Origin: Bacteroidales bacterium
Lineage (GTDB): Bacteria; Bacteroidota; Bacteroidia; Bacteroidales; F082
Length of the DNA stretch: 64,000 nt
Assembly (NCBI GenBank): GCA_017616735.1
Contig: JAFZXP010000010.1
Coordinates: 1-64,000 of the forward strand
Reading direction: 5' to 3'
In this document: positions 42,318 through 51,356 of the stretch, one piece after another
How positions within the stretch are numbered: position 1 is the first letter of the stretch
Layout: every line of letters starts with the position of its first letter
Notes under the pieces: generated by a model
Seen by the model: the letters and a program-made list of their open reading frames with translations, nothing else
Told to the model about the DNA's origin: nothing
The model's database searches: none
Position numbers and translations under genes: made by a program

Positions 42318-44617
42318 ATCTTTTTTCTATTAAATGTCAAAACTAAAGCTGGTAACACTAAAATATTGGTTATCAAAGCTATAAGCAGTGTGAACGGCAC
42401 TAGGAACCCTACTATCTTTGTACCTCCGAACGACGAGAACGCAAAGATGAGGAAACCGCATATCAGCACGCTTGCCGAGTAAATCATGCTCGGACCAGTT
42501 TCCTGAATGGCCGCCATCACCGATTTGCGGATATCGCCTTGGTTGTAGCGCATTTGCAGGCGATAACGCGCCAGATAGTGAATCGTATTGTCGACACTGA
42601 TGCCAAGGGCTATGCTGAACACCAATATCGTCGACATCTTAAGCGGAATGCCGCAAAAGCCCATCACTCCGGCAGTGAACAACAAAGGTATCAGGTTGGG
42701 TATCAACGAGATAACAACCATCTTAAACTTTCTAAACGTGATTGCCATCAGCATGGCTATGACCATGAAAGCCAGGAAAAGCGAGTGCGACAGGTTAACA
42801 ATCAGGTAATTGGTGCCTTGCAGCGTCACCATGGCACTTCCAGTCATCACCACATCGTATTTCTCTTTGGGGAATATTTTGTCGATTTTTGGACGGAGCG
42901 ACTTGCTTATCTGGTCGATTTCAGGAGTGGTGACATTTGCCATCTGCACCGAGATACGTGTGCTTTGCATCTCATTATCAATGTATTGGGTAATGATTTT
43001 GGGCAACTCTCCGCCCTTGTTCTCGGGCATGTATTTCATTATGAAACCAAACTCGTTGTTGGTAGGCACCTTATATTGCTCGGGTTTGCCGTTGAAGAAA
43101 CCCTGGCGTGCGAATTTCACCACTTCAGCTATGGAAAGCGGACGGCTGAACTCGGGATAAAGCGCCAAACTATCCTGTAATTGCTGCACTTTTCTGACAA
43201 ATCCGGCATTCATCACGCCTTTAGGCTTGCGGGTGTCGATGGAGATTTCGAACGGCATCACACCGCCTACATTCTCCTCGAAAAACATTATATCCTTGTA
43301 CAGCTTGTCGTTTTTGGCGATATCGTCGACAACACGACCAGAAGTAGACATTCTGGTGGCGCCTATCACACAAAGCGTGAGAAGCACTCCCAACACCGCA
43401 TAAACCACACGTTTCTTACCAAGAACGAAAACTGACACTTTCTCCATAATGTAGTTTATTCTCGGGTTATTCATGTAGTTGACCATCTTGCCCTCAGGAT
43501 TCTTCTGATAGCTGAAGAAAGTCGGCAAAAGCACCATGGTAAGCACGTAAGTAATCATGATACAGATACTTGCGAGTATACCAAACGGCACCAACAACAC
43601 GTTGCGGGTGATGATGAACGAGGCAAAGCTGACCGCAGTAGTTGTATTAGTGAGGAAGTTGGCCGGCCCAATACGCAATATCACATTTTTCAACGCCTGC
43701 ATCTTATCGTGACAAGCGTCGTATTCGCGATGATATTTGTTGAGCATGAAAATGGAGTTCTCCACTCCGATAATTATCAACAGCGGAGGCAGCACTCCGG
43801 TGAGAATAGTCACATCGAAGCCCAGTAGCACCATAATACCGAACATGTAGGACACCGATATCAAAACTATGGCTACAACCGACACCAGCGGACGCCACGA
43901 GCGGAAAAACAGATACAATATGAACCCTGCCACGAAAATCGACAGAAAGGTGAATCCTACGATTTCCTTCACCATTTTCTGCGTGGTGATTTCACGTATG
44001 TACGGCATTCCCGAAATGCGCATTTCTATGCCGTGAGCCTTGCCGTATTCATCCAATAAGCCCTTCAATGAAGTTACCAATTCGGTGCGTGCCTTGGTGT
44101 TGACATATTCATCCTCAATCGAAACCAGCATCATAGTTGAGTGCTTGTCGGCATTGAATAGCAAGCCGTCGTAGATGGCCAGGCTCATGATATCTTGCTT
44201 AATGGCATCCACCTCAGCCTGAGTCTGAGGGCGCTGCGGAACCACCTGCACCAGCTCGAATTTCTTGATACTGTCGTTCTTTTTCAGATTGAAAACTCTT
44301 GTCACCGACAGGCATTCCACAACACCCGGAATTGCCCTAACCTGCTCGTTCAAATCGTAAAAATCCTGAAAATGCTCAAGGGTAAACAAATCGTCGTCGT
44401 ACATTCCGACAAAGATGCTGCGGCCGTCCTGTCCATATTTTTCGAGGAACTGGCGATAAACGACCATCGTGGTATCGGTGTCGGGCAGAGTATTGGCAAG
44501 ATTGTGCCCCATCTTCACGTTGAAAGCCTTCAATCCCAGGAAAACCAGTATGGCTGAGACTATCAGAAGATTTAAAACGCGGTGTTTTAGTATATAATCG
44601 GCAATTTTATCCCACAT
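42314..44617 (-). CDS. MMPL/RND-type lipid or hydrophobe exporter
   Basis: 767 residues from the ATG at 44617 (MWDKIADYILKHR). An earlier in-frame TTG at 44635 coincides with the expected transcript start and is rejected. One membrane helix at the N-terminus, a periplasmic loop, then five helices, repeated twice (second helix about 400, second cluster from about 630), the twelve-helix RND plan in a short, single-protein form. It contains an SDD-like set of helices (GFTFLSIFVAGFILYLFF; GISVDNTIHYLARY). Family members export hopanoids, lipids or lipid-linked molecules. Coupled to a prenyl synthase gene. Confidence 0.88.
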   Translation of the reverse strand: MWDKIADYILKHRVLNLLIVSAILVFLGLKAFNVKMGHNLANTLPDTDTTMVVYRQFLEKYGQDGRSIFVGMYDDDLFTLEHFQDFYDLNEQVRAIPGVVECLSVTRVFNLKKNDSIKKFELVQVVPQRPQTQAEVDAIKQDIMSLAIYDGLLFNADKHSTMMLVSIEDEYVNTKARTELVTSLKGLLDEYGKAHGIEMRISGMPYIREITTQKMVKEIVGFTFLSIFVAGFILYLFFRSWRPLVSVVAIVLISVSYMFGIMVLLGFDVTILTGVLPPLLIIIGVENSIFMLNKYHREYDACHDKMQALKNVILRIGPANFLTNTTTAVSFASFIITRNVLLVPFGILASICIMITYVLTMVLLPTFFSYQKNPEGKMVNYMNNPRINYIMEKVSVFVLGKKRVVYAVLGVLLTLCVIGATRMSTSGRVVDDIAKNDKLYKDIMFFEENVGGVMPFEISIDTRKPKGVMNAGFVRKVQQLQDSLALYPEFSRPLSIAEVVKFARQGFFNGKPEQYKVPTNNEFGFIMKYMPENKGGELPKIITQYIDNEMQSTRISVQMANVTTPEIDQISKSLRPKIDKIFPKEKYDVVMTGSAMVTLQGTNYLIVNLSHSLFLAFMVIAMLMAITFRKFKMVVISLIPNLIPLLFTAGVMGFCGIPLKMSTILVFSIALGISVDNTIHYLARYRLQMRYNQGDIRKSVMAAIQETGPSMIYSASVLICGFLIFAFSSFGGTKIVGFLVPFTLLIALITNILVLPALVLTFNRKKI

Positions 44618-44639
44618 AATTTGCAATTGATACAAACTG

Positions 44640-44647
44640 CAAAGATA
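44640..44647 (-). promoter_or_regulatory. -7 box of the MMPL-prenyl synthase operon
   Basis: TATCTTTG on the minus strand in the 42-base gap after the ABC permease stop. The start near 44635 fixes the MMPL ATG at 44617. Confidence 0.6.
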
Positions 44648-44659
44648 GGGATTTTTTAA

Positions 44660-45826
44660 TTACGCCCACAATTGTTTTCCATAAGTTCTCTTATAAACCA
44701 GATAAGAGATTCCAAGATAAACGATTGTCTGTATCCATAAAGCGTTCAGTTCATACTGCACATCGGCCAGGCTGGCGCCCATCTCTGTTATCCTCACATA
44801 TCCGTTGATGCCGAAAGTGGACGGGAACAGCCACGAGAAGCCTTTCCAGAAAATAGGAATATTGCTGGCGGGCCATGATATACCGCTTGCGAACAGCAAC
44901 GGTATTGACAGGAACACAAACATGATGATGAACGATTCCCTATCGTGTGCTATTGACGACAGCGATATGCTGAAAAACACGCATGCGGCAATGAATGGCA
45001 CCATAAACGCAAGCAATGTCTGCCAACGCCAAATGTGAATAAGGCCGAACAACGGCGGCACTATACAAACCAGATATACAGCCACCATCACGTATATTGT
45101 GAATATCACAGTCGACTTGCCAAGCAGTATCTCGCTTGGGTTTTTGCGGATGATATGAGGCTCGACAATGTGTTTGCGCACCTTCTCACGCTCCTCGCCT
45201 GCCATCATGCCCACACCAAGCACCATTGTCTGCTGAATAATCATCATCAGAACGGCCGGAATGAGGAATGAGGCAAAACCGCTTTGCGTATTGAACATCG
45301 ACACATATTTATACTCGATAGGATATTGGAACGTGGCAATTTGTTGCTCGGTGGCTCCGGGGATAAGCTTTGCCTTTATCTCCTTGTTCATATCGAGCGA
45401 TACCTCGGTACAACTGCTCAAAACGGCTTTGTAATAGAGCAAACCGCTCATGTCCGAGTAAAGTTCGACCGTTGTCTGGCGCATTTGTGCGATGTCTTTC
45501 TCGAAATCCTTCGGGATGTAAATCAGGCAGTAGGCGTCGCGACTGTGAATCATTCGCTTTGCCTCTTCCATATCCTCACAATGCGATATTATCTCAACAT
45601 CGGGCGACGCGTCCACTCGGCGCACAAACTCGCGGCTAGTGGTGGAATGGCTGTTGTCGACAACCACTGTCGGCACCTCCCTGACACTCTCATGACTGTA
45701 AAGGTATGCGTAAAGAAGCGGATAAAGCAAAGGCACTATGATGAAGAAGACTACCACACCTTCATCAAGCAAAGCGCATTTCATTTCATACGCCCAAACT
45801 TCTATTGTATTTCTTAACCATTTCAT
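44660..45826 (-). CDS. ABC-2 type transporter permease (second copy)
   Basis: 388 residues of the YbhS/YbhR-like ABC-2 membrane type: one N-terminal helix (about 25-45), a large external domain (to about 170), then five helices (FLIPAVLMMIIQQTMVLGVG; MVPFIAACVFFSISLSS; FVFLSIPLLFASGISWP). It pairs with the homologous permease 10 bases upstream. Last gene of the export operon TolC-HlyD-permease-permease. No ATPase gene is found in the operon. Confidence 0.9.
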   Translation of the reverse strand: MKWLRNTIEVWAYEMKCALLDEGVVVFFIIVPLLYPLLYAYLYSHESVREVPTVVVDNSHSTTSREFVRRVDASPDVEIISHCEDMEEAKRMIHSRDAYCLIYIPKDFEKDIAQMRQTTVELYSDMSGLLYYKAVLSSCTEVSLDMNKEIKAKLIPGATEQQIATFQYPIEYKYVSMFNTQSGFASFLIPAVLMMIIQQTMVLGVGMMAGEEREKVRKHIVEPHIIRKNPSEILLGKSTVIFTIYVMVAVYLVCIVPPLFGLIHIWRWQTLLAFMVPFIAACVFFSISLSSIAHDRESFIIMFVFLSIPLLFASGISWPASNIPIFWKGFSWLFPSTFGINGYVRITEMGASLADVQYELNALWIQTIVYLGISYLVYKRTYGKQLWA

Positions 45827-45836
45827 ATTCGTCAGT

Positions 45837-47006
45837 TTAATGCGTATAATGATATTCCAACAAGAACTTTTTCAGCCGTCCCAACAGCATTATCGGAAGC
45901 CCCCAGAAGGCCAGCATAATGGCTATGTTAAGCCATGAGTAATACAGCGGCAGTCCGTTAAGCGCCTGATCGACATAAATCAGGAAATAATGACGCAGTG
46001 GGAACAGCCAGGCCAATCCCTTCAAAGTGTCGGGGAAAGCCATGTGAGGGAACGAGAATCCCGAAATCGGGAACGACAGCACGCCCCACAGGGTAGCCAA
46101 GCTCAAAGCCCAACGCAGCGAGGGCACCAAGCCGCAGAAAAACACGCCCAAAGCCAGCGACGAGTTGATCAGAAGGAACATGTTCAAAATCATCGGCCAG
46201 ATTCCGCTGTTCAAAGGGAACCTCCACACACCATAAAGCAAGAACAGGCAGAACAAGGCCATCAGGGCCCATATCACCATCTGAGGCAATAGTTTGCCTA
46301 TCAATGCCTTGACGATATCGTTGTCGGCCATACCTAACCATTCTTTGGCTGTTTCCTCTTTCATCTCGACATAAATCGAGTATATTGCCACCTGCATAAT
46401 CAACAGCATTATGATGCCCGGAAGTATGGTGTTGCAAAGATAAATCGAATAGTTCAAACTCGGATTGTTGACGGCATGCATCTCCATTTTAATAGGCTGC
46501 AACACCGCCATTGCCTGGCTTTCGGTATAGCCTTTGGCATAGAGAGTGGCTCGGCCGACAGCTCCCGAGGCATATTCCGACATCATCTTCATATCGCGAT
46601 ATTCCAACGAAGCCGGAATCAAATATGATGCCGCAGTGTAAAACGACACCGTGGGCTGCTTGCCTGATATGGCCAGTTGTGTGGTGCCTTTAGGGATGTA
46701 ATAGAAAGCGTAAATCTTGCCTTGTTGCATCGCTTTGCGGGCGGCTGCCACATCAGGATAATGCTCTATGATATTGGTCTGCTGGAATGAGTCGAGGTTG
46801 CGTATCACCTCGCGCGTAGTGGCGGTATTGTCCTCATCGACGACGCCCGCAGGCAAATCAGCCGGCAGACCCTCGCCCATCAGCGTGGTGAAGAACAGGA
46901 ATGCCACAATGGGAGCCAGGATAATACAAAAAGTGTATATCCCGCGAGCCATCATCCTCTTCTGCTCACGCTTAGCGATAGCCAATACTTGTCTCAGTCC
47001 GTTCAT
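45837..47006 (-). CDS. ABC-2 type transporter permease (first copy)
   Basis: 389 residues with the same design as its neighbour: N-terminal helix (IYTFCIILAPIVAFLFFTTL), an external domain with an ADLPAGVVDEDNTATTREV opening also seen in the second copy (VPTVVVDNSHSTTSREF), then C-terminal helices (LPGIIMLLIMQVAIYS; FPISGFSFPHMAFP). The two probably form a heterodimer. It overlaps the HlyD gene end by 4 bases. Confidence 0.9.
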   Translation of the reverse strand: MNGLRQVLAIAKREQKRMMARGIYTFCIILAPIVAFLFFTTLMGEGLPADLPAGVVDEDNTATTREVIRNLDSFQQTNIIEHYPDVAAARKAMQQGKIYAFYYIPKGTTQLAISGKQPTVSFYTAASYLIPASLEYRDMKMMSEYASGAVGRATLYAKGYTESQAMAVLQPIKMEMHAVNNPSLNYSIYLCNTILPGIIMLLIMQVAIYSIYVEMKEETAKEWLGMADNDIVKALIGKLLPQMVIWALMALFCLFLLYGVWRFPLNSGIWPMILNMFLLINSSLALGVFFCGLVPSLRWALSLATLWGVLSFPISGFSFPHMAFPDTLKGLAWLFPLRHYFLIYVDQALNGLPLYYSWLNIAIMLAFWGLPIMLLGRLKKFLLEYHYTH

Positions 47007-48007
47007 TTTTTCTCCTCGCCGACTCTGTAAATAACAGTCATACCAGGTCTCAGACCTTCAATTTTTGCCATAGGCACGGCACGCACCTCAAATGTCTTGA
47101 GGTCGTATTGTCCGGTCTGCTTGGTGGCTTTCCAAGCGGCATAGTCGCCACGGTCTTTCATGTAGTTGACTTCCATCACCACCGCAGCTCCCAAAGCCGG
47201 AATCTCGGCTGTGAAATAGCTGCCGATAGGCAATCTGCGCAAATGGTCCTCGCGAACGTTGAAGGTTGCCCACATGTCGTCCATCATAGCAATGTTCATG
47301 ATTGGAGCACCAGTGCCGACCAGTTCACCTATGTGTGGGAAAATGTCTGTAACCTCACCGTCAGCATAAGCCAACAAGATGGTCTCGTGAATATAGGAAT
47401 CGACTTCTTCGACAACGCCTTTAGCCTGTTCAACCTTGGCGGCTGCCATTTCCTTGTCTTGTTTTTGAGCACCCTTCACAGCCATGTCGTACTGCGATTT
47501 CGCGGCTTTTTCAGTGGCTACGGCAGCGTCGTACTGGGCTTTGGTTTCGTCGTATTTCTGTTCGCTCAACACACCTTCTTTATATAAGTTGGATACACGT
47601 TTGAACGATTTTTCCCAAATGTCGCGGTTGACAATGGCTTTCTGCCATAATTCATAAGCGCCTTGGATCTGCTCCTCACGAGCACCTGCTTCGGCTTTGT
47701 CGTTCAACGCCACAGCAGCTGTTTTAACTGCTTCAGCCTGAGTCTTCTTAGCCATAACTTCCGGCGCCTCGATGATTGCCAATGTGTCGCCGGCCATCAC
47801 CCTGTCGCCTTCCTTGACTCTGAATTCCATGATTCGGCCAGGGATCTTGCTCGAAACACGATATTCCGACACTTCCATCTGGCCCTGCATAATTTCGTTT
47901 GTCTTGCCGTAAGTGATTGAACCGATTACACAAACGGTAGCTATAACTATGCCAAGCACCGCCAATGCGATGATGGTATTAATTCTTTGAGTTCTTTCTG
48001 TTGCCAT
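47003..48007 (-). CDS. HlyD/EmrA-type membrane fusion protein
   Basis: 334 residues: one N-terminal transmembrane anchor (about 10-32), then a biotinyl-lipoyl half (VSSKIPGRIMEFRVKEGDRV), an alpha-helical hairpin rich in Ala/Lys/Glu (about 95-200), the second lipoyl half (ILLAYADGEVTDIFPHIGELV) and a beta-barrel domain. It would bridge the inner-membrane permeases to the TolC-like channel 2 bases upstream. Overlaps the first permease gene by 4 bases. Confidence 0.93.
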   Translation of the reverse strand: MATERTQRINTIIALAVLGIVIATVCVIGSITYGKTNEIMQGQMEVSEYRVSSKIPGRIMEFRVKEGDRVMAGDTLAIIEAPEVMAKKTQAEAVKTAAVALNDKAEAGAREEQIQGAYELWQKAIVNRDIWEKSFKRVSNLYKEGVLSEQKYDETKAQYDAAVATEKAAKSQYDMAVKGAQKQDKEMAAAKVEQAKGVVEEVDSYIHETILLAYADGEVTDIFPHIGELVGTGAPIMNIAMMDDMWATFNVREDHLRRLPIGSYFTAEIPALGAAVVMEVNYMKDRGDYAAWKATKQTGQYDLKTFEVRAVPMAKIEGLRPGMTVIYRVGEEKK

Positions 48008-48009
48008 AA

Positions 48010-49527
48010 TTATTCAAGTTTTCCTATTGATTTCTTTAAATAAGTGTTTGCCATAATAACGTCTATCTTGGCGTCTATCATCTCGGAATGGGCCTGCATC
48101 CACGATGTCTGAGCCATATCGAGTGTCGACGACGGAATCATACCTTCGTTGAATCCCAACGTAGCCATACGGAGGTTTTCTTCGGCATCCGACATCTTTT
48201 CGGTGGTAAGTTGCAGACGCGACTCTGCTTCATGAATCTGTTTCTCATATTGACTCACCTGAAGCATAATCAGTTCTTTGGTATCTTCCAGCTGAAGCTT
48301 CATAACCATCGCCTCCGACTTGGCCTTACGCACTTTGTAATAGCCCTCGCAGAAATGGAACAGCGGCACTTTGGCCACCACGCCCACATTGAAAAATCCG
48401 TGGAATTCGTTCTGGAACCCGTTGTTCACCGAAGGGTTGGTAACAATGTAGTTGCCTGCAACCGCCACCATCGGCAGGAAGTCAGAACGGGCTATTTTCA
48501 CCTTTTTGTCGTATATCTTAGTGGCTATGTCGAGACTTTGCAACTCGGGACGATTGTTCATGATGTCTTCTTCGGTATATTCAGTATTGTACACTGGAAT
48601 CGCCACATCTTCCAGATTTTCGTCTTCCAAAGCTATATTGCTGTCCAACGGCAGTCCGCAACTCTGGCAGAGGAGCATCTTCGACAGGGCCAGACCGTTC
48701 TGCACTCTTATCATGCTAAGCTCGGCATCGTTGAGCTTCACCTTGATAGCCAGACGGTCGGCCGATGTGGCCATACCCTCTTCCACCAGCTTGTCGACAT
48801 TGTTTGACATGGTCTGCAGCAACTCCAAATAACTCTGTGTGAGTTTCAGCTTGTTGGCCAGCGAAACTATCTGCCAGTAGGCTTTGTCGGTATTTACAAT
48901 GATTTCCTGCTGCTCGGTGTCGAATTGCGACTGGGCCAGATCTTTGCCGTAACGGGCCATCTTGTTGTAAGCGCGAATCTTACCGCCGGCATACACAGGT
49001 TCCTGCACCGAAATCATACCGGCATACACATTTCGTGTGTCGAGAGTCAATGCGTTGGTCACCTCTTGTCCGATAGCGTTGAGTGCTGCCGAGAAGTCAG
49101 CGGCCTGCAGACCCTGAAATATGCTCTGCAAAGCCGGGCTGTTCATAATGAGCTGAACCAAAGCCGGATCCTGCATAATCTGCTGGATGATAGGCGTCAT
49201 CGCACCCGTCACCTGATTCTGAAGTGTCGTCCCCATGTTGTTGATGGCGTTCATCTGGCTGTCGCCAATCAACTTGATTTGCATATCGTTGTACATGTAG
49301 GCGCCCTGTGCCGTAATCTTCGGGAAATAGTTCGATACGGCGATTTTCTTGTCGTAGTCGGCAACATTGACCTTCTCCTGGGCTATCTTGAGCTTGTTGT
49401 TGTTCTCAAGCGCCATTTCGCGGCATTCCTGCAACGAGAGCACTTGCTGCGCACCAAGCGGAAGAACCATCGCCATTAGCAATGCGAGTAAAGTCAATTT
49501 CCGTGTACTTGTTGATGTTTTCATCAT
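48010..49527 (-). CDS. TolC family outer-membrane efflux protein
   Basis: 505 residues: signal peptide (ending LGAQ, about 1-26), then two outer-membrane efflux protein repeats of long helices (LSLQECREMALENNNKLKIAQE; ELQSLDIATKIYDKKVKIARS) with a beta-strand insertion in each half. It carries an Asn/Gln-rich insert (about 75-165, with PIIQQIMQDPALVQLIMNSP) that is longer than in standard TolC proteins. First gene of the export operon, divergent from an AraC regulator, which is the likely controller. Confidence 0.93.
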   Translation of the reverse strand: MMKTSTSTRKLTLLALLMAMVLPLGAQQVLSLQECREMALENNNKLKIAQEKVNVADYDKKIAVSNYFPKITAQGAYMYNDMQIKLIGDSQMNAINNMGTTLQNQVTGAMTPIIQQIMQDPALVQLIMNSPALQSIFQGLQAADFSAALNAIGQEVTNALTLDTRNVYAGMISVQEPVYAGGKIRAYNKMARYGKDLAQSQFDTEQQEIIVNTDKAYWQIVSLANKLKLTQSYLELLQTMSNNVDKLVEEGMATSADRLAIKVKLNDAELSMIRVQNGLALSKMLLCQSCGLPLDSNIALEDENLEDVAIPVYNTEYTEEDIMNNRPELQSLDIATKIYDKKVKIARSDFLPMVAVAGNYIVTNPSVNNGFQNEFHGFFNVGVVAKVPLFHFCEGYYKVRKAKSEAMVMKLQLEDTKELIMLQVSQYEKQIHEAESRLQLTTEKMSDAEENLRMATLGFNEGMIPSSTLDMAQTSWMQAHSEMIDAKIDVIMANTYLKKSIGKLE

Positions 49528-49659
49528 GTTAAATTTTGCTGTTTTTCACGATGCAAAATAACAACACTTTTCATTATCTGTAAAGGTCTAATTATATCCA
49601 AAATATATCTAAAAGTCGAATTTTTGCAAAATTTATAATATCATATCATAAAATATATG

Positions 49660-49667
49660 TATTTTTG
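49660..49667 (+). promoter_or_regulatory. -7 box of the AraC regulator gene
   Basis: TATTTTTG overlapping a possible TTG start at 49665. This makes the later ATG at 49686 the only credible start. Confidence 0.55.
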
Positions 49668-49685
49668 TCGAAAATTATCACCCAA

Positions 49686-50603
49686 ATGGATAGTAAAACT
49701 TACAACAAATTCTCCCTTTCGAAAGTGAAGGAATTATTTCTGAAAGACGATATCGTAAGCATTGGAGATGATTTCATCCTCGCCCGTCAGACCAACAATC
49801 TCGACTATGGATTGCTCAAGTTTCCAAGCCGAATTGACGGTTTTATAGCAGCCTATTGCCGCAAAGGGCATTTCAAATGCACCATCAACCTTACGGAACA
49901 CGAGATTCACGACGGAATGCTGGTTTTGAACATACCTAATAATATTATACAGCTGATGCCAATCGACAGCAAGAGGAACGAAGTTATCGAACTCACTATT
50001 CTCGCCGTGTCGCCGCAATACATGACCACGTTGAGTTCCGATCTGAACAAAATCTTCACCGACGCCCTCAACGGCTTAAAGACACCCATTATCGAAATGG
50101 TGCCCGAAGAAGTTGATTTGGCATTGCAATACTTCCAACTCATTGACAATGTGATAAATATCGACTCGGCATATCGCAACGACAGTATCAGCTATCTGCT
50201 CACCTCGGTTTTCTACCTTATCGGCGGTTTGATTACAAAACGCATTGTAGCCAACGAGGGTAATCAGGAAGCCAACCCGTCAACCCGCCACAAAAAGGTT
50301 TTTGAAAACTTTGTCGAACTCGTTGAAAAGTATCACAACACTGAGCGTTCGATGGGATTTTACGCCGACAAGCTGTGCATCACGCCCAAATATCTTTCGA
50401 AAATCATCAAGAATGTGAGCGGCTTTTCAGCCCCCGATATCATCAACAAATACGTGATTCTCGAAGCGCAGCATTTACTGCGCCATACTGATATGAGTAT
50501 CAAGGAGATAGCCGATCAGCTCAACTTCCCCAACCAGTCGTTTTTCTACAAATATTTCAAGGTTCACACCGGTCAGACGCCGAATGCCTACCGCCAGCAA
50601 TAA
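49686..50603 (+). CDS. AraC family transcriptional regulator
   Basis: 305 residues from the ATG at 49686 (MDSKTYNKFSL). An N-terminal cupin-like sensing domain (LKFPSRIDGFIAAYCRKGHF near 50) is followed by a C-terminal double helix-turn-helix (about 205-305). It includes YADKLCITPKYLSKIIK and IADQLNFPNQSFFYKYFKVHTGQTPNAYR. The earlier in-frame TTG lies within the promoter box. Divergent from the TolC-HlyD-ABC-2 operon, the usual position for a regulator of such an efflux unit in Bacteroidota. Confidence 0.92.
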   Translation: MDSKTYNKFSLSKVKELFLKDDIVSIGDDFILARQTNNLDYGLLKFPSRIDGFIAAYCRKGHFKCTINLTEHEIHDGMLVLNIPNNIIQLMPIDSKRNEVIELTILAVSPQYMTTLSSDLNKIFTDALNGLKTPIIEMVPEEVDLALQYFQLIDNVINIDSAYRNDSISYLLTSVFYLIGGLITKRIVANEGNQEANPSTRHKKVFENFVELVEKYHNTERSMGFYADKLCITPKYLSKIIKNVSGFSAPDIINKYVILEAQHLLRHTDMSIKEIADQLNFPNQSFFYKYFKVHTGQTPNAYRQQ

Positions 50604-50604
50604 T

Positions 50605-50634
50605 TTTGTAGTTTTTAAAAATTTTCTATTTTTG
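50605..50634 (+). promoter_or_regulatory. Promoter of pssA
   Basis: TTTG (50605-50608), an 18-base spacer and TATTTTTG (50627-50634), 14 bases before the ATG. Confidence 0.65.
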
Positions 50635-50648
50635 CAAAAATTTGAGTT

Positions 50649-51356
50649 ATGTCAATCAAAAAACACATTCCGAACACCATCACTTGCCTGAATCTGATAA
50701 GTGGCTGTATATCAATATATTTCACCTGCCACAACCATATTATCATGGCTGCCGAAATGATATTTCTGGCCGCTATTTTCGATTTCTTCGACGGCTTTGC
50801 GGCCCGTTTGCTCAACGCCAAATCACCTATTGGCGGCGAACTCGACTCTTTGTCGGATGTAGTTTCATTTGGAGTGGCGCCGTCATTTATAGTAGCTTCG
50901 CTTCTTAACAATCTGGATATCAAATGGCAGTTGTTCGACATCAACATCTTCCCGATGTTGGCCTTTGTTTTGGCAGCCTTTGCTGCTGTGCGACTGGCCA
51001 AGTTCAACATTGACACTCGGCAAAGCTCGTCGTTTCTTGGGCTTCCGGTGCCGGCTGTCGGTTTATTCATCGCCTCGTTGCCGTTGATGCTGTCACAAAT
51101 CGAGCAAGGCAGCACTTTGTACAATATTGTGTTGAGCCCTTATTTCCTGCTCGCTGCCGTTGTCATTTTCAGCTGGCTGATGATTAGCGAAGTGCCTTTC
51201 TTCTCATTCAAGATTAAAAATCTGAAATTTAAAGAAAACATTTTGCGCTACTTCGTGGTTATATTCGCAATAACGGCAGTCGTCATCCTGCAATGGATGG
51301 CGCTGCCGTTTGTGTTTTTGTTTTATATTTTGTTATCGGTTATTTGTTACCGTTAA
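50649..51356 (+). CDS. pssA: CDP-diacylglycerol-serine O-phosphatidyltransferase
   Basis: Makes phosphatidylserine, the precursor of phosphatidylethanolamine, at the inner membrane. In the 235 residues the CDP-alcohol phosphatidyltransferase motif is complete: D45-x2-D48-G49-x2-A52-R53-x8-G62-x3-D66-x3-D70. Six to eight membrane helices follow (e.g. LAAVVIFSWLMIS). The NTITCLNLISGC start is typical of PssA rather than PgsA. Its stop overlaps that of the convergent C25 protease gene. Confidence 0.93.
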   Translation: MSIKKHIPNTITCLNLISGCISIYFTCHNHIIMAAEMIFLAAIFDFFDGFAARLLNAKSPIGGELDSLSDVVSFGVAPSFIVASLLNNLDIKWQLFDINIFPMLAFVLAAFAAVRLAKFNIDTRQSSSFLGLPVPAVGLFIASLPLMLSQIEQGSTLYNIVLSPYFLLAAVVIFSWLMISEVPFFSFKIKNLKFKENILRYFVVIFAITAVVILQWMALPFVFLFYILLSVICYR

